From assembly GCA_022843385.1 (NCBI GenBank), contig JALHNT010000043.1, positions 1-63,317 on the forward strand: a DNA stretch of 63,317 nucleotides, written 5' to 3'. The DNA comes from Anaerolineae bacterium (GTDB taxonomy: Bacteria; Chloroflexota; Anaerolineae; Aggregatilineales; Phototrophicaceae). Positions within the stretch are counted from its first letter, which is position 1. Every line of letters begins with the position of its first letter. The notes beneath the pieces were generated by a model. The model was not told the origin of the DNA. It made no database searches and saw only the letters and a program-made list of their open reading frames with translations. Positions 34,382 to 43,394 of the stretch are shown here, in pieces. Made by a program: the position numbers and the translations under genes.

Positions 34382-35524
34382 ATGCTGGATAGTCAGATCA
34401 TGCCAAACCTAACCGACGTCTATCGTATTGACCAGTTTAATGACACCTTCGCCCTCGGCCATTATGCCCGCGTGCTGGACGCCCAGGATCGCCGCAACGG
34501 GCAGGTAGTAGCCCTCAAGGTAATGCGCCCGGAGCATCTGCACACCGATGGTGAGATGCGCTGGGAGTATCGCGCATTTGCCAGTGAAGCCGATCTGCTC
34601 ATGAAGCTGGCCGGCAGCCCCCACATTGTCGATCTGCTCGATTGTGGTTATGTTTCGACCCGCGCCGAAGCGCCCGGCGATGGCGAGATCACCTCCTTTC
34701 AACTGGATGTGATGGGCTTCCTGCAAGCCATGCCCCAATTCGCAGCGCGCGGCTGGCGGCCCTATCTGTCGCTGCAAAATCTGCCGCGGCTGAACAACCT
34801 GCTTTACCTGATGAAGCCGAACCAATCCGGGACGCGCTGGCGGCTGCCGAGCGAGGAAGGTCTGGCGTTGACGCTGCAATTTGTCGATGTGCTGCGGCTG
34901 GCCCATCAGAAGCAGATTGTCTATATGGATCACAAGCTGGAGCATGTCTACTGGGATGGCTCGCAACTACGGATCATCGACCTGAACAGCTCGCGTCAAC
35001 TGGAAAAGAACAATCGCAGCGATGACACCTACTATCGTATGGATATTCACAATCTGTGCGTCGGTATTCTGTATCCGATTTTCACCGGCCTCTCGCCGCA
35101 GAAGGCCGCGCTGCGCCCACAGCCGGGTAACATCGTTGAAGCCGAGTCGCGCTACCGTGACATCATGGAGCTGGATTTCGGCGTCGAGCCATCGCTCAGC
35201 CAGGGAATTCAGGATCTCCTTCAGCGCGGCGCGGCGATGGAATGGACCAACATCGATGACTTCGGTGCCCAGTTGCAGCAGGTCGCCAGCCAGCATGGAT
35301 GGGATTTTCCGGCTCATTACACCAGCCCTGCAAGCCGAGATGCACGTGGTCAGATGCGGGCGGGGTTAACCCGACTGCGGCGGGGTCAGGCCGACATCCG
35401 CGAAGCCCGTGACCTGTTCCGTGAAGCGCTGATCCAGGATGGCATCACCGAAGAACTGGAAGCTGAACTGCGCCGGATGGTCAAGTCCGTCAACGACATG
35501 CTCAATAACCGCGTCATTCCCTGA
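34382..35524 (+). CDS. Divergent serine/threonine protein kinase-like protein
   Basis: About 380 residues. Kinase features: VVALKVM (VAIK Lys near residue 47), EYRAFASEADLL (helix C Glu), catalytic loop IVYMDHKLEHVYWD, where the HRD is YMD and the usual Asn of D-x-K-x-x-N is His, and RIIDLNSS, where DFG becomes DLN. The metal-binding Asp and catalytic Asp persist, so activity is possible. The last ~90 residues are helical (RREARDLF-type) and may bind a partner. Starts at 34382 and 34400 are both possible; the first follows the hairpin. Confidence 0.82.
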   Translation: MLDSQIMPNLTDVYRIDQFNDTFALGHYARVLDAQDRRNGQVVALKVMRPEHLHTDGEMRWEYRAFASEADLLMKLAGSPHIVDLLDCGYVSTRAEAPGDGEITSFQLDVMGFLQAMPQFAARGWRPYLSLQNLPRLNNLLYLMKPNQSGTRWRLPSEEGLALTLQFVDVLRLAHQKQIVYMDHKLEHVYWDGSQLRIIDLNSSRQLEKNNRSDDTYYRMDIHNLCVGILYPIFTGLSPQKAALRPQPGNIVEAESRYRDIMELDFGVEPSLSQGIQDLLQRGAAMEWTNIDDFGAQLQQVASQHGWDFPAHYTSPASRDARGQMRAGLTRLRRGQADIREARDLFREALIQDGITEELEAELRRMVKSVNDMLNNRVIP

Positions 35525-35591
35525 TCGTTGCGTCGATAAGCCAGTTCCTGTGTATAGCACTCAATATCCGTGTTTCACAGGGAACTGCCTC

Positions 35592-36017
35592 ATGCGTTTG
35601 CTGCTGCTCCTGCTGTTGACGGGGTGTGGATTGATCGACAAGCGCGATCTAACCGAGCAAGTGATGGCTGTGATGAATCGCCATCAACTGTCCCCGATGG
35701 GCATCTATTGTGAGTCATTCGACAATGGCAGCGCCGGACGCTGTACCTGGCCGTTGAGCAAGACCGACCTTGACCAGATGGTGAGCGCGCTGGGCTTGCT
35801 GCCGGAAAGCGATCCATTGGTCGGGGATGAAATCTGTCGCCAACTGCCGGACTTCGCTGATCCCGCTGGTCTGGTAATCTTTGCCGATGACCTCAATCGC
35901 GCGTACGAAGATCCACGCCTGGGAGTCCCTAATCAAGTGCAGTTCAATCGCTGGGTCGTCTACTACCAAGCGGCATCGGGCCAGGCCTGCCTGCATGTCA
36001 CGGCAGCATATGGCTGA
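35592..36017 (+). CDS. Small lipoprotein, unknown
   Basis: One hundred forty-one residues with a short signal and lipobox (LLLLTGCGLID). Two or three Cys (CESF, RCTW, EICRQ, ACLH) may form disulfides outside the membrane. No family is recognised. AGGGA is upstream of the ATG. It follows the kinase gene by 67 bases in the same direction. Confidence 0.65.
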   Translation: MRLLLLLLLTGCGLIDKRDLTEQVMAVMNRHQLSPMGIYCESFDNGSAGRCTWPLSKTDLDQMVSALGLLPESDPLVGDEICRQLPDFADPAGLVIFADDLNRAYEDPRLGVPNQVQFNRWVVYYQAASGQACLHVTAAYG

Positions 36018-36484
36018 TCGTGACGGTATCGGTTTTAAGTTGGTCATCAGTCGCCAGATAACCGAGACTCAATCGAGCTGCTTGCTTCACATGATTCGTC
36101 AGATTCGCATCAGTCCTTTACTTGATTCCCGAATTATGGACGCTCGGTTTCCCTCATTTGTTGCAAGCGTTGCAACTGCAAGAATCCCATTTTGTGCAAC
36201 TCCAGTTTTATGTCGTCGTCGTTGGACAGACACAACGATAAAGACAGAAATACCAACATCGAGAGAAGGCTGGGCTAGTCTGCGCAAAATTCGTCAAATT
36301 CTGCAAATGCAGAAGCCCCTTTTTTGCAGGCTGTGAATCATGGCCGACGGTCATCCCAATTCGGCGACGGCCATTTCGCGGGAGCAGTTGACCGGCACAG
36401 ATTCGATTGGATAAGTTGATGCGGTTGTTGATGGACAAAGGGATTTGAGTCCAATACCTGAAATGGTGAAAACCTAGCCCATCC
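36018..36484. other. Gene-free gap
   Basis: Both strands have only short overlapping frames without family pattern or ribosome site. Together with the pseudogene on its right it looks like decaying sequence. Confidence 0.4.
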
Positions 36485-36818
36485 TCAAAAGTTATGCATG
36501 CGCTCTTTCGTCGCCAAAACAGGGCTCTCAAGATCACCCTCAACTAGCCTGTCGTTGGGGCTGACCGACTTCAACGAGGGCGAGACGACCCATTTGGCTG
36601 GCTCCGCCGCGCCGCCGCGAAGGCGTGTTCGTCTGGATCCCATTCAGGATGATCGTCATCTCAGTAACGCATGATCACATACATTTGGCGACCGTAGATA
36701 CTGCCTGCCCCTGAGCCTCTTCAATGAAGTGGCGGAAGAGCGAGCGGTCTGGCGCAAACGCCGTATGATCAACGCAGCCGTCCAACGACTGATTCATGCT
36801 GAACATGAGTTTAGCCAT
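36485..36818 (-). pseudogene. Dihydrofolate-reductase/RibD-C-like protein with several frameshifts
   Basis: On the minus strand, ATG 36818 starts MAKLMFSMNQSLDGCVDHTAFAPDR..., the N-terminus of the RibD-C/DHFR family. Sequence then shifts phase: GSIYGRQMYVIMRY, a stop, DDDHPEWDPDEHAFAA, and after another shift KWVVSPSLKSVSPN to LVEGDLES. These are successive family motifs in three reading frames. Nothing can be made from it as it stands. Confidence 0.72.
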
Positions 36819-36906
36819 ACCCGCTTCCTTTCCTCACGTGGCATATGTGAGGACACGATACTTTTGTGTCCGCTTTCTCTTTAGCCTCAGCACTTTTAAT
36901 GCTGCT

Positions 36907-37620
36907 TTACTCGTAAAACGCTGGCGCTTTTTTCAGCGTTTTCCACTGTTCCTCCTCATGACCGAAAATCACTAGTCCGACATGCTTCTGTTCGACCCGA
37001 TCAAGCAGTTTTATCGTACTGGCGCGGATCGCTTTGGCATCCGGGTCGGTAACGTCGTCCTGCTTGTCACGAGTCCAGCCAGCGCGGAAAGGTACAGCGT
37101 CAATCGTGAGCAGAATGGCGCCCGTCTTGGGCAGCCGCACCAGCACTGATTGATGTCCCAGTACATGCCCACTCGTCTCTATCAATTCTAGCCCCGGCAG
37201 CAGTTCGGTGTCCCCGTCCACCAGACGAATGCGTTCCATTGGCTGATCCCATTGGAGTCGAATGGCAGCATAACGCGGGTTGGTCGCCGCATCCAAATGA
37301 TGCACACGCTGAACGACATATTGCGCCTTGGTGAATGACGCGTGTCTCCCGGCATGATCGCCATCGTAATGTGTCGAAATGACAGTATCAATATCGTCCG
37401 GTTTTAAGCCAATGCTCGCCAATTGCTGGATAACATCCTGCCCATTCTCGAACTCCGATGCATCTTCAGGAATGATTTCTGGTAGACCGCTATCAATCAG
37501 AATATTCTTGCGGTCACCCGTTTGCACCAGATAGCACACAATCGGAATCTGGTATTCCGGCACGGATCCAACCTGCATCAGATAAAGACGCTGCGGAGCG
37601 GAGGGGTTTTGACTCATCAT
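36907..37620 (-). CDS. MBL-fold hydrolase, N-acyl homoserine lactonase-like
   Basis: The 237-residue metallo-beta-lactamase fold protein has the motif STHYDGDHAGRH (HxDxDH in place of the usual HxHxDH), a second zinc-site His in SGHVLGHQS, DAVPF and the final VIFGHEEEQW. It resembles the AHL-lactonase group. The substitution of Asp for the second His would alter one metal site. Substrate unproven. Confidence 0.82.
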   Translation of the reverse strand: MMSQNPSAPQRLYLMQVGSVPEYQIPIVCYLVQTGDRKNILIDSGLPEIIPEDASEFENGQDVIQQLASIGLKPDDIDTVISTHYDGDHAGRHASFTKAQYVVQRVHHLDAATNPRYAAIRLQWDQPMERIRLVDGDTELLPGLELIETSGHVLGHQSVLVRLPKTGAILLTIDAVPFRAGWTRDKQDDVTDPDAKAIRASTIKLLDRVEQKHVGLVIFGHEEEQWKTLKKAPAFYE

Positions 37621-38220
37621 GACTACCTTGAAATCAGGCCAAGTGTGATATTAGGATCTGGGTGATGGTTAATTCTCACTGGGAAGGAGTTTAAGGTTGC
37701 AATTCTGCAATGCTTCCTTTAGGGGAAAACATGCCTTGCCCTTTGTGAAGGCATCATTTGCTTGCTTACTGCATGATCACCATCAACTCAATATAGAACA
37801 AATAGTCTAATATGTCAAGTCCCCAATAGGCTGGAAGTGCATTTCAAGTTGGTGCAAAGCCCTTGTCCCCGTTTCACAGCTTGAGAGAGAGAAGGCTGCG
37901 CTGGGAGAAATGGAACCCGGTTCCGCTGGATCTTCTATCCAGGTGGTGAGGAATAGTGCACGAAACGGAAATGTATCCATCCAGGACGGTCAGCATCCTC
38001 ACGACGATCCGTGATATACTGTTGGCTGGAATTCATCGGAATGAAAGCGAGGGTATTCATGTCGGTTTTTGTAAATAGACTTCTTCAGGATATACCTGTC
38101 ACCGTCTGACCGCCGCTCGTTCATTCTTGCCTGAGCAGTCGCCGGGCAGGTATATCATCGCCAACACGCCGCACGACGTGTTTTGTTGTGATCCTATCTG
38201 ACCCATAAAGGATGCTCACG
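37621..38220. other. Gene-free gap between MBL and GNAT genes
   Basis: No coding sequence is seen. It holds the two divergent promoters and a long-range inverted repeat at 38089-38156. Confidence 0.5.
38089..38156. repeat. 10-bp inverted repeat enclosing 48 bp
   Basis: GATATACCTG at 38089-38098 and CAGGTATATC at 38147-38156 are exact inverted copies. They lie about 65 bases upstream of the GNAT gene. They may be a paired operator, a folded leader or the ends of a mini-element. Confidence 0.5.
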
Positions 38221-38814
38221 GTGAACGATCACCCGAATTTTTTCACGCTTGAAACCGAACGCCTGCTTATCCGCCCGCTGACGCTGGACGATTTGGATGC
38301 GGTCTGCCTCATCAGCGACGAGAGCTTTGGCGAAGCCCCGCGCGCCGCGCGTAAGGAATGGTTGCAATGGTCTGTCATGAACACTGTTGCACTGGCCCGG
38401 CTGTGGCAGCCCCCCTATGGCGAGCGAGCCATCACCATCCAGGCCACCGGACAAATGATTGGCATGGTCGGCATTGTGCCGTGTTACGGCCCATTCGATA
38501 AGCTGCCCTATTTCCGCGAACGCTGCACCGAACCGGTCACAAAGCTCTCCCGGCCGGAGATGGGGTTGTACTGGTCACTGGCGCGGGCGCATCGTGGCTA
38601 CGGCTACGCGACTGAAGCGGCTCAGGCCCTGACGCAGCACCTGTTTCGTCATCTGGGGCTTAAACGGTGTGTAGCAACTACCGAATATGACAATGCAGCT
38701 TCGCAGGCAGTGATGGAACGGTTGGGGATGCGGATCGAGCGCAATCCAGACCCGCAGCCGGAGTGGTTTCAAATCGTCGGCATACTGGAAAATCCCGCGC
38801 TGCTCAAGCCGTAG
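38221..38814 (+). CDS. GNAT-family acetyltransferase (RimJ/RimL-like)
   Basis: About 197 residues. It starts FFTLETERLLIRPLTLDDLD, as in the Acetyltransf_3 (RimJ/RimL-type) group. MGLYWSLARAHRGYGYATEAAQAL contains the acetyl-CoA site (R-G-x-G-x-A). NAASQAVMERLGM is the C-terminal motif B. GTG at 38221 has AAAGGA eight bases upstream; an ATG three codons earlier is possible. Acceptor unknown. Confidence 0.88.
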   Translation: MNDHPNFFTLETERLLIRPLTLDDLDAVCLISDESFGEAPRAARKEWLQWSVMNTVALARLWQPPYGERAITIQATGQMIGMVGIVPCYGPFDKLPYFRERCTEPVTKLSRPEMGLYWSLARAHRGYGYATEAAQALTQHLFRHLGLKRCVATTEYDNAASQAVMERLGMRIERNPDPQPEWFQIVGILENPALLKP

Positions 38815-38835
38815 CGGCTGACGCGGGTCATGGAA

Positions 38836-38860
38836 GGGGCGGCCTAAGACAGGTCGCCCC
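38836..38860. terminator. Hairpin between convergent GNAT and M3 peptidase genes
   Basis: GGGGCGGCCT and AGGTCGCCCC pair over ten positions with one mismatch and a 5-base loop. There is no T-tract. Its place between convergent genes suggests bidirectional termination. Confidence 0.4.
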
Positions 38861-38875
38861 CACCTGTACTGTGCA

Positions 38876-40711
38876 TTACTTCACGCGATCGGGGTAGACC
38901 TGTTGTGCCAGCGCCTCTTCCTGATCGACCAGTTGACGAATGGCCGCCAACCCCTGATTCCAGAAGCCGAGATCGGTCAGATCAACGCCGACCTTCGCCA
39001 GAATCTTCTCCGGCCAGTCCGAGTCGCCGGCAGCCAGCACCTCGATGAATTGTGGCACAAATGCCGCACCGCGCTGTTGATAGAGATTAAACAGCGCCAG
39101 CACCAGCAGCTCGCCGAACGAATAGGCATAGACATAGCCCGGTGTGTTGAGGAAGTGCGGCACATAGCTCCACCAGCGCCCGTAATTCTCGCTCATCACC
39201 ACGCTGTCGCCGAACATGGCGCGCTGGCTGTTCAGCCACAACTGGTTGATGCGGTCGGTCGAGAGTTCGCCTTCGCTGCGGCGGGCCGTGTGCAGCACAT
39301 CCTCAAACCGGTTCATCGAAATCTGGCGGAACACGGTGGCGAAGGTGTCCTCGACCTTGCCGACCAGCATCGCCAGCCGGGCTTCAGGATTCGGTTCCTT
39401 GCCCATCAGATCGTTGAAGACCAGCATCTCGCCAAAGGTCGAAGCCATCTCGGCTGTCGTCAGCGGCGTGTTCATGCCGAACAACCCCTGCGCCTCGCAG
39501 GCCAGCACGGCGTGAATGCCATGACCGAGTTCATGCGCCAGCGTTTGCACATCGCGCGGCTTGCCTTCGTAATTGACCAGCACAAAGGGATGCGCCGATG
39601 GCACCCCCGGACTACAGAACGCGCCGCCGCGTTTGCTGGGCAGCACCGGCGCATGAATCCAGCGCTCATCGAAGAAGCGGTTGGCAACATCATGGAAGCG
39701 CGGGCTGAAGGTGGCGAAGGCTTTCAGCACCATATCGCGGGCTTCATCCCAGCTATAGAAGGCATCGCTCTGCTTCATCGGCAGCGGCGCATAGCGGTCA
39801 TAATCGACCAGTTCGGTCAGCCCCAGCAGCTTGCGCTTGAGGGTGTAATGGCGCGCCACGATCTCGTAATTGGAAGTCACGGCCTGGATCAGCGCATTGA
39901 CCACCGCATCCGGTGCTTTGTTGCTCAGGTTGCGCGAGGACACCCACGACGGATAGTGACGCCGCTTATCATCAGCCGCTTTGTCGGCGGCCAGCACATT
40001 GAAGATGTAGGTCAGTTCCATCGACTTCTCACTCAACCCAGCCGTGACCGCTTCCTGTGCCTGGCGGCGGGTGTCGCGGTTGCTGTCATGCAGTTTGGTG
40101 AGCGCCTGCGTCAGATTGACTTTCTGCCCATTCAGATCAATGCGGATCGAGCTGGTCAATTGGGTGAAGAAGCGCGTCCAGGCGCTGCGCCCGGTCACCG
40201 ACTTCTCGACCAGCAGTTGTTCTTCGATCTCGCTCAGTTGATAGGGCTTATAGCGTCGTTCGGCTTCGAGCATATGCCGGTAATGCGCCAGCAGCGGATC
40301 AGCAATCAGACTGCGGGCATGGGTATCATCGGCCTGGTTCCATTCGAGGTCGAAGAACACCAGCTTTTGATTCATCTGCGCGCCGAACTCGGTGGCCTTC
40401 TGCACCAGCGCACCGTAGGCCGGGTTGGCTGTGTCTTCCGAGAACAGCAGCGAGGCATAGTTGCCGATGCGCCCACTTTTGTCGTAGATCGCTTCTAAGG
40501 CCTGGATCGCCTCCAGCATTTCGGCGGCTTTCAATTGAGCGACGCGCCCACGATACAACATGACAAACGCATCCACGCTCTGCTGCACCGCTTCCATATC
40601 GAGTTCCAGTCGCGGGTCATTCGCCGTGCTGTAGAAAATCGATAAGTCCCAAAGGACATTCTCAGCACCGGTGGTTCGTTCCTGGGTGGGGGTATCGAGC
40701 ATCGTATTCAT
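38876..40711 (-). CDS. pepF: M3-family oligoendopeptidase (PepF type)
   Basis: The 611-residue protein has the zinc-peptidase motif LAHELGHGIHAVLA near residue 395 with the third ligand Glu in TAEMASTFGEMLVF about 25 residues later, and the substrate-loop region VMSENYGRWWSYVPHFLNTPGYVY. The length fits the PepF/M3B group. It cleaves short peptides in the cytosol; no signal peptide is seen. Its ATG overlaps the stop of the upstream GNAT gene (ATGA), so the two are coupled. Confidence 0.93.
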   Translation of the reverse strand: MNTMLDTPTQERTTGAENVLWDLSIFYSTANDPRLELDMEAVQQSVDAFVMLYRGRVAQLKAAEMLEAIQALEAIYDKSGRIGNYASLLFSEDTANPAYGALVQKATEFGAQMNQKLVFFDLEWNQADDTHARSLIADPLLAHYRHMLEAERRYKPYQLSEIEEQLLVEKSVTGRSAWTRFFTQLTSSIRIDLNGQKVNLTQALTKLHDSNRDTRRQAQEAVTAGLSEKSMELTYIFNVLAADKAADDKRRHYPSWVSSRNLSNKAPDAVVNALIQAVTSNYEIVARHYTLKRKLLGLTELVDYDRYAPLPMKQSDAFYSWDEARDMVLKAFATFSPRFHDVANRFFDERWIHAPVLPSKRGGAFCSPGVPSAHPFVLVNYEGKPRDVQTLAHELGHGIHAVLACEAQGLFGMNTPLTTAEMASTFGEMLVFNDLMGKEPNPEARLAMLVGKVEDTFATVFRQISMNRFEDVLHTARRSEGELSTDRINQLWLNSQRAMFGDSVVMSENYGRWWSYVPHFLNTPGYVYAYSFGELLVLALFNLYQQRGAAFVPQFIEVLAAGDSDWPEKILAKVGVDLTDLGFWNQGLAAIRQLVDQEEALAQQVYPDRVK

Positions 40712-41208
40712 CCTTGTGATAAATCAGATTCAAAGGGTATGGTCAGCCACTCGTGCGCGGCGGCACGATCTTCATCAGAGATGCGCTTTTCCATCAGGGG
40801 ATATACCCCGGTCGGACGCGCTTCGTTCAACCCCGGCTGAATTGTGAAGCCGAGATGTTCATAAAAGGGGATGGCGGGTGGGTTTGCCACGAACCACAGG
40901 TGACTGGCGCGTTGCAGAGCCGCATAACCTAGCGCCGCCCGCACCAACCGGGCACCGGTTCCCTGACCGCGCTGCGCTGGCAGCAGGGTGACGCCGCGCA
41001 GACGCCAGTAGCCGGGATCATCCCGATGGGGTGGCGGCTGATGGATGACCGTGGCGGTTCCGACCACCTGCCCGTCGACCAGCCAGGCCAGATGCAGCGA
41101 ATGGGGATCATCATCACCCCAATAGCGCGAGTCATCCAGCGGTTGACCGGGGCGCAGGATGGCCGCCCGCAGCGGAATGACCGTTTCAGCCGATACACGT
41201 TGCAGCAT
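40708..41208 (-). CDS. GNAT-family acetyltransferase
   Basis: One hundred sixty-six residues: GVTLLPAQRGQGTGARLVRAAL is the acetyl-CoA site (Q-R-G-Q-G-T/G), and FYEHLGFTIQPG is the C-terminal GNAT motif. The C-terminal ~30 residues go beyond the usual end. It is the first gene of a two-gene unit with the M3 peptidase. Substrate unknown. Confidence 0.88.
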   Translation of the reverse strand: MLQRVSAETVIPLRAAILRPGQPLDDSRYWGDDDPHSLHLAWLVDGQVVGTATVIHQPPPHRDDPGYWRLRGVTLLPAQRGQGTGARLVRAALGYAALQRASHLWFVANPPAIPFYEHLGFTIQPGLNEARPTGVYPLMEKRISDEDRAAAHEWLTIPFESDLSQG

Positions 41209-41286
41209 GACACTCTATCGCTTAACTGTTGATGAGCGATTGGTTCATCCTACCTGAAGCGGGGGCGGCTTTCAATTGTGCGGCGC

Positions 41287-41292
41287 TATAAT
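41287..41292 (+). promoter_or_regulatory. -10 element upstream of the PCD operon
   Basis: GCGCTATAAT lies 36 bases before the ATG at 41329. No clear -35 is present. Confidence 0.55.
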
Positions 41293-41328
41293 CAGTCGCA
41301 ACGTCAAGCAGCAGAAAGCTCACAAATC

Positions 41329-41631
41329 ATGTCGCCGAAACCTCTGACGGACGCTGAAATCAGCGCACATCTGGCGCAACTGCCCGGTTGGGCGCACGAA
41401 GGTGGCGCACTCACCAAACAATACCGCTTCGATGCCTACCTCGCCGGCATCGCCTTCGCCAGCGCGGTGGGCGTCCTGGCTGAGGGGCTGGGCCATCACC
41501 CCGACCTGCTGATCGGCTGGCGCAAAGTGACCATCACCGTCTCGACTCATGATGCCGGCAATCAGGTGACGCAGCACGACATCGCTCTGGCGCAGGCGGT
41601 CGAAGCGCTGCCCTACAAGCCACAGGGTTAG
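41329..41631 (+). CDS. Pterin-4a-carbinolamine dehydratase (PCD/DCoH)
   Basis: One hundred residues: MSPKPLTDAEISAHLAQLPGW, then LGHHPDLLIGWRKVTITVSTH, which includes the active-site His pair H-H-P and the W-R-K-V-T-I-T-V strand, and DIALAQAVE. This is the full PCD fold. It recycles 4a-hydroxytetrahydropterin in hydroxylation reactions; no aromatic hydroxylase is in the window, so it may serve molybdopterin or folate metabolism. An ATG-like start 17 codons upstream overlaps the -10 element and was rejected. Confidence 0.92.
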   Translation: MSPKPLTDAEISAHLAQLPGWAHEGGALTKQYRFDAYLAGIAFASAVGVLAEGLGHHPDLLIGWRKVTITVSTHDAGNQVTQHDIALAQAVEALPYKPQG

Positions 41632-41635
41632 CCCG

Positions 41636-42436
41636 GTGTCTGTCGCGCTGATTACGGGAGCCTCCAGCGGCATCGGCGCGGCGCTGGCGGAAGAACTGGC
41701 GCAGCGGGGTCATGATCTGGCGCTGGGGGCACGCCGCCGCGATGAGCTGGAGCAGGTGGCCGCCCGCTGCCGCGAACGGGGAGCCCGCGCCCTCGCCATC
41801 GAAGCCGACATCAGCCAGCAAGCCGCCTGTGAGCAACTGGTACAGCAGACCATCAGCACATATGGACGGCTGGATATGCTGGTCAACAACGCTGGCATCA
41901 CCATGTGGGCGCGGGTCGGTAACTTGCGCGACCCGGCCATCATCAACCAGGTGATGCAGGTCAACTTCATGGGCGCGGTCTACTGCACCTACTATGCCCT
42001 GCCGCACCTGCGGGATTCCAAGGGACGGATTGGCTACATCTCCAGCATGGCCGACAAGATCATCGCCCCCGGCAACAGCGGTTATGTCGCCAGCAAGCAC
42101 GCCGCCGAAGGTTTCTTCGAGTCGCTGGGGGCGGAAGAACCGACCATCAGCATCTCGATGCTGTACCTGAGTTTCATTGATACCGGATTCGCCGGGCGGA
42201 TGCTGAACGCCGAGGGTCAGGTGGGGGCGGGTGTGGCCGAGCAATTGAAGGGGACGCGCCAGCTTTCACCAGCCGAGGGTGCGAAGCTGGTCGCCGATGC
42301 GCTGGAACGACGCCAGCGCCAGCTCACCATGCCGGTCAGTGGACTACCGGGGTGGCTGCTGCCCTGGCTCAAACTGATCGCGCCGCGCCTGCTGGAACGG
42401 GCCGGACGCCGGTTCATGGAAGACAGCGGCATCTGA
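41636..42436 (+). CDS. Short-chain dehydrogenase/reductase (SDR)
   Basis: The 266-residue protein starts at GTG four bases after the PCD stop. It has the NAD(P) motif TGASSGIG near residue 7, NNAG (LVNNAGITMW), catalytic Ser in YISSMADK and YVASK with the catalytic Tyr/Lys. The C-terminal helix (GLPGWLLPWLKLIAPRLLERAG) resembles that of membrane-associated SDRs. Operon: PCD-SDR-hydrolase. Confidence 0.92.
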   Translation: MSVALITGASSGIGAALAEELAQRGHDLALGARRRDELEQVAARCRERGARALAIEADISQQAACEQLVQQTISTYGRLDMLVNNAGITMWARVGNLRDPAIINQVMQVNFMGAVYCTYYALPHLRDSKGRIGYISSMADKIIAPGNSGYVASKHAAEGFFESLGAEEPTISISMLYLSFIDTGFAGRMLNAEGQVGAGVAEQLKGTRQLSPAEGAKLVADALERRQRQLTMPVSGLPGWLLPWLKLIAPRLLERAGRRFMEDSGI

Positions 42437-42446
42437 AGGACTCATC

Positions 42447-43283
42447 ATGCAACCTCTGATCGACTTCGGCGGGGTGGGTCACACGCTGCACTTCGCCCCG
42501 GCCAACGGCTTTCCACCACGCACCTATGAGCCGTTGTTAGGGGCGCTGACCGGCGATCATCACGTCATCAGCCTGCCACCACGCGCCCTTTGGCCGGGGG
42601 AAAAACCACCGGCTGTCCGGCGGCAGTGGGATGCGGTCGCTGAGGATTTGCTGGCCGGGCTGCGCCATCATGGCTGGCATGATGTGATTGCGATGGGGCA
42701 TTCGTTTGGTGGCATCGCCTCGATGATCGCAGCAGTGACCGAGCCGGAACGCTTCCGCGCCCTCGTCCTGCTCGACCCGACCATCTTCCTGCAGGAGTGG
42801 ATGGCGATGATGGAGCAGATGCAGCTCGATGGCAGCATCCTTGACTTCCCGCTGGCGCAGGGGGCGCTGCACCGGCGCACCCACTTCGAAAGCGCCGAAG
42901 CCGCCTTCGCCAACTTCCGCCGCAAAGCCCTGTTCCACGACTGGTCGGATGAGGCCCTGTGGCACTACGTCCGGCATGGGACGAGGCCGGGTGCAAAAGG
43001 CGTCGAACTGACCTGGCCGGCGGAGTGGGAAGCCTACTACTTCTGCACTGGCTATACCCACACCTGGGAACTGCTGCCCCGGCTGCGCGGCCTGCTGCCG
43101 ATGCTGGTGCTGCGCGGTGAGAGCAGCGACACTTTCACCGAGGCAGTTGAATCACAGATGCGCGAGCGGCTGCCGGATGCCAGCTATCGCACTGTCGCCG
43201 GACACGGGCATCTGTTCCCCTTGAGCGCGGCGGCTGAGACAGCCCGGCTGATTCAGGGGTGGCTGAAGGATGTAAAGGCGTGA
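42447..43283 (+). CDS. Alpha/beta hydrolase
   Basis: The 278-residue hydrolase has the nucleophile elbow AMGHSFGGIASM, Asp region VLRGESSDTF and final His VAGHGHLFPL. The N-terminal LHFAPANGFPPRTYEPLL is typical of the AB_hydrolase_1 family. It follows the SDR by 10 bases, so it belongs to the same operon. Substrate unknown. Confidence 0.9.
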   Translation: MQPLIDFGGVGHTLHFAPANGFPPRTYEPLLGALTGDHHVISLPPRALWPGEKPPAVRRQWDAVAEDLLAGLRHHGWHDVIAMGHSFGGIASMIAAVTEPERFRALVLLDPTIFLQEWMAMMEQMQLDGSILDFPLAQGALHRRTHFESAEAAFANFRRKALFHDWSDEALWHYVRHGTRPGAKGVELTWPAEWEAYYFCTGYTHTWELLPRLRGLLPMLVLRGESSDTFTEAVESQMRERLPDASYRTVAGHGHLFPLSAAAETARLIQGWLKDVKA

Positions 43284-43316
43284 ATGAAAGAAATGTAATC
43301 GACGAGTGAAAAGGAT

Positions 43317-43342
43317 GGCCGAGGGTGATCACGTCCTCAGCC
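43317..43342. terminator. Hairpin after the PCD-SDR-hydrolase operon
   Basis: GGCCGAGG and CCTCAGCC form an imperfect 8-bp stem with a 10-base loop, 34 bases past the hydrolase stop. There is no T-tract, so it is weak evidence. Confidence 0.35.
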
Positions 43343-43394
43343 CATCATCAATGAGATTCAGAGAGGCAAACTACACCCGGCCTTCAACGGTGAT

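Noticed and set aside
38903..40498. 531-codon plus-strand frame opposite the M3 peptidase gene
   Set aside because: It is antisense to a gene with a full HExxH motif, and its His/Gln-rich composition is typical of a shadow frame.
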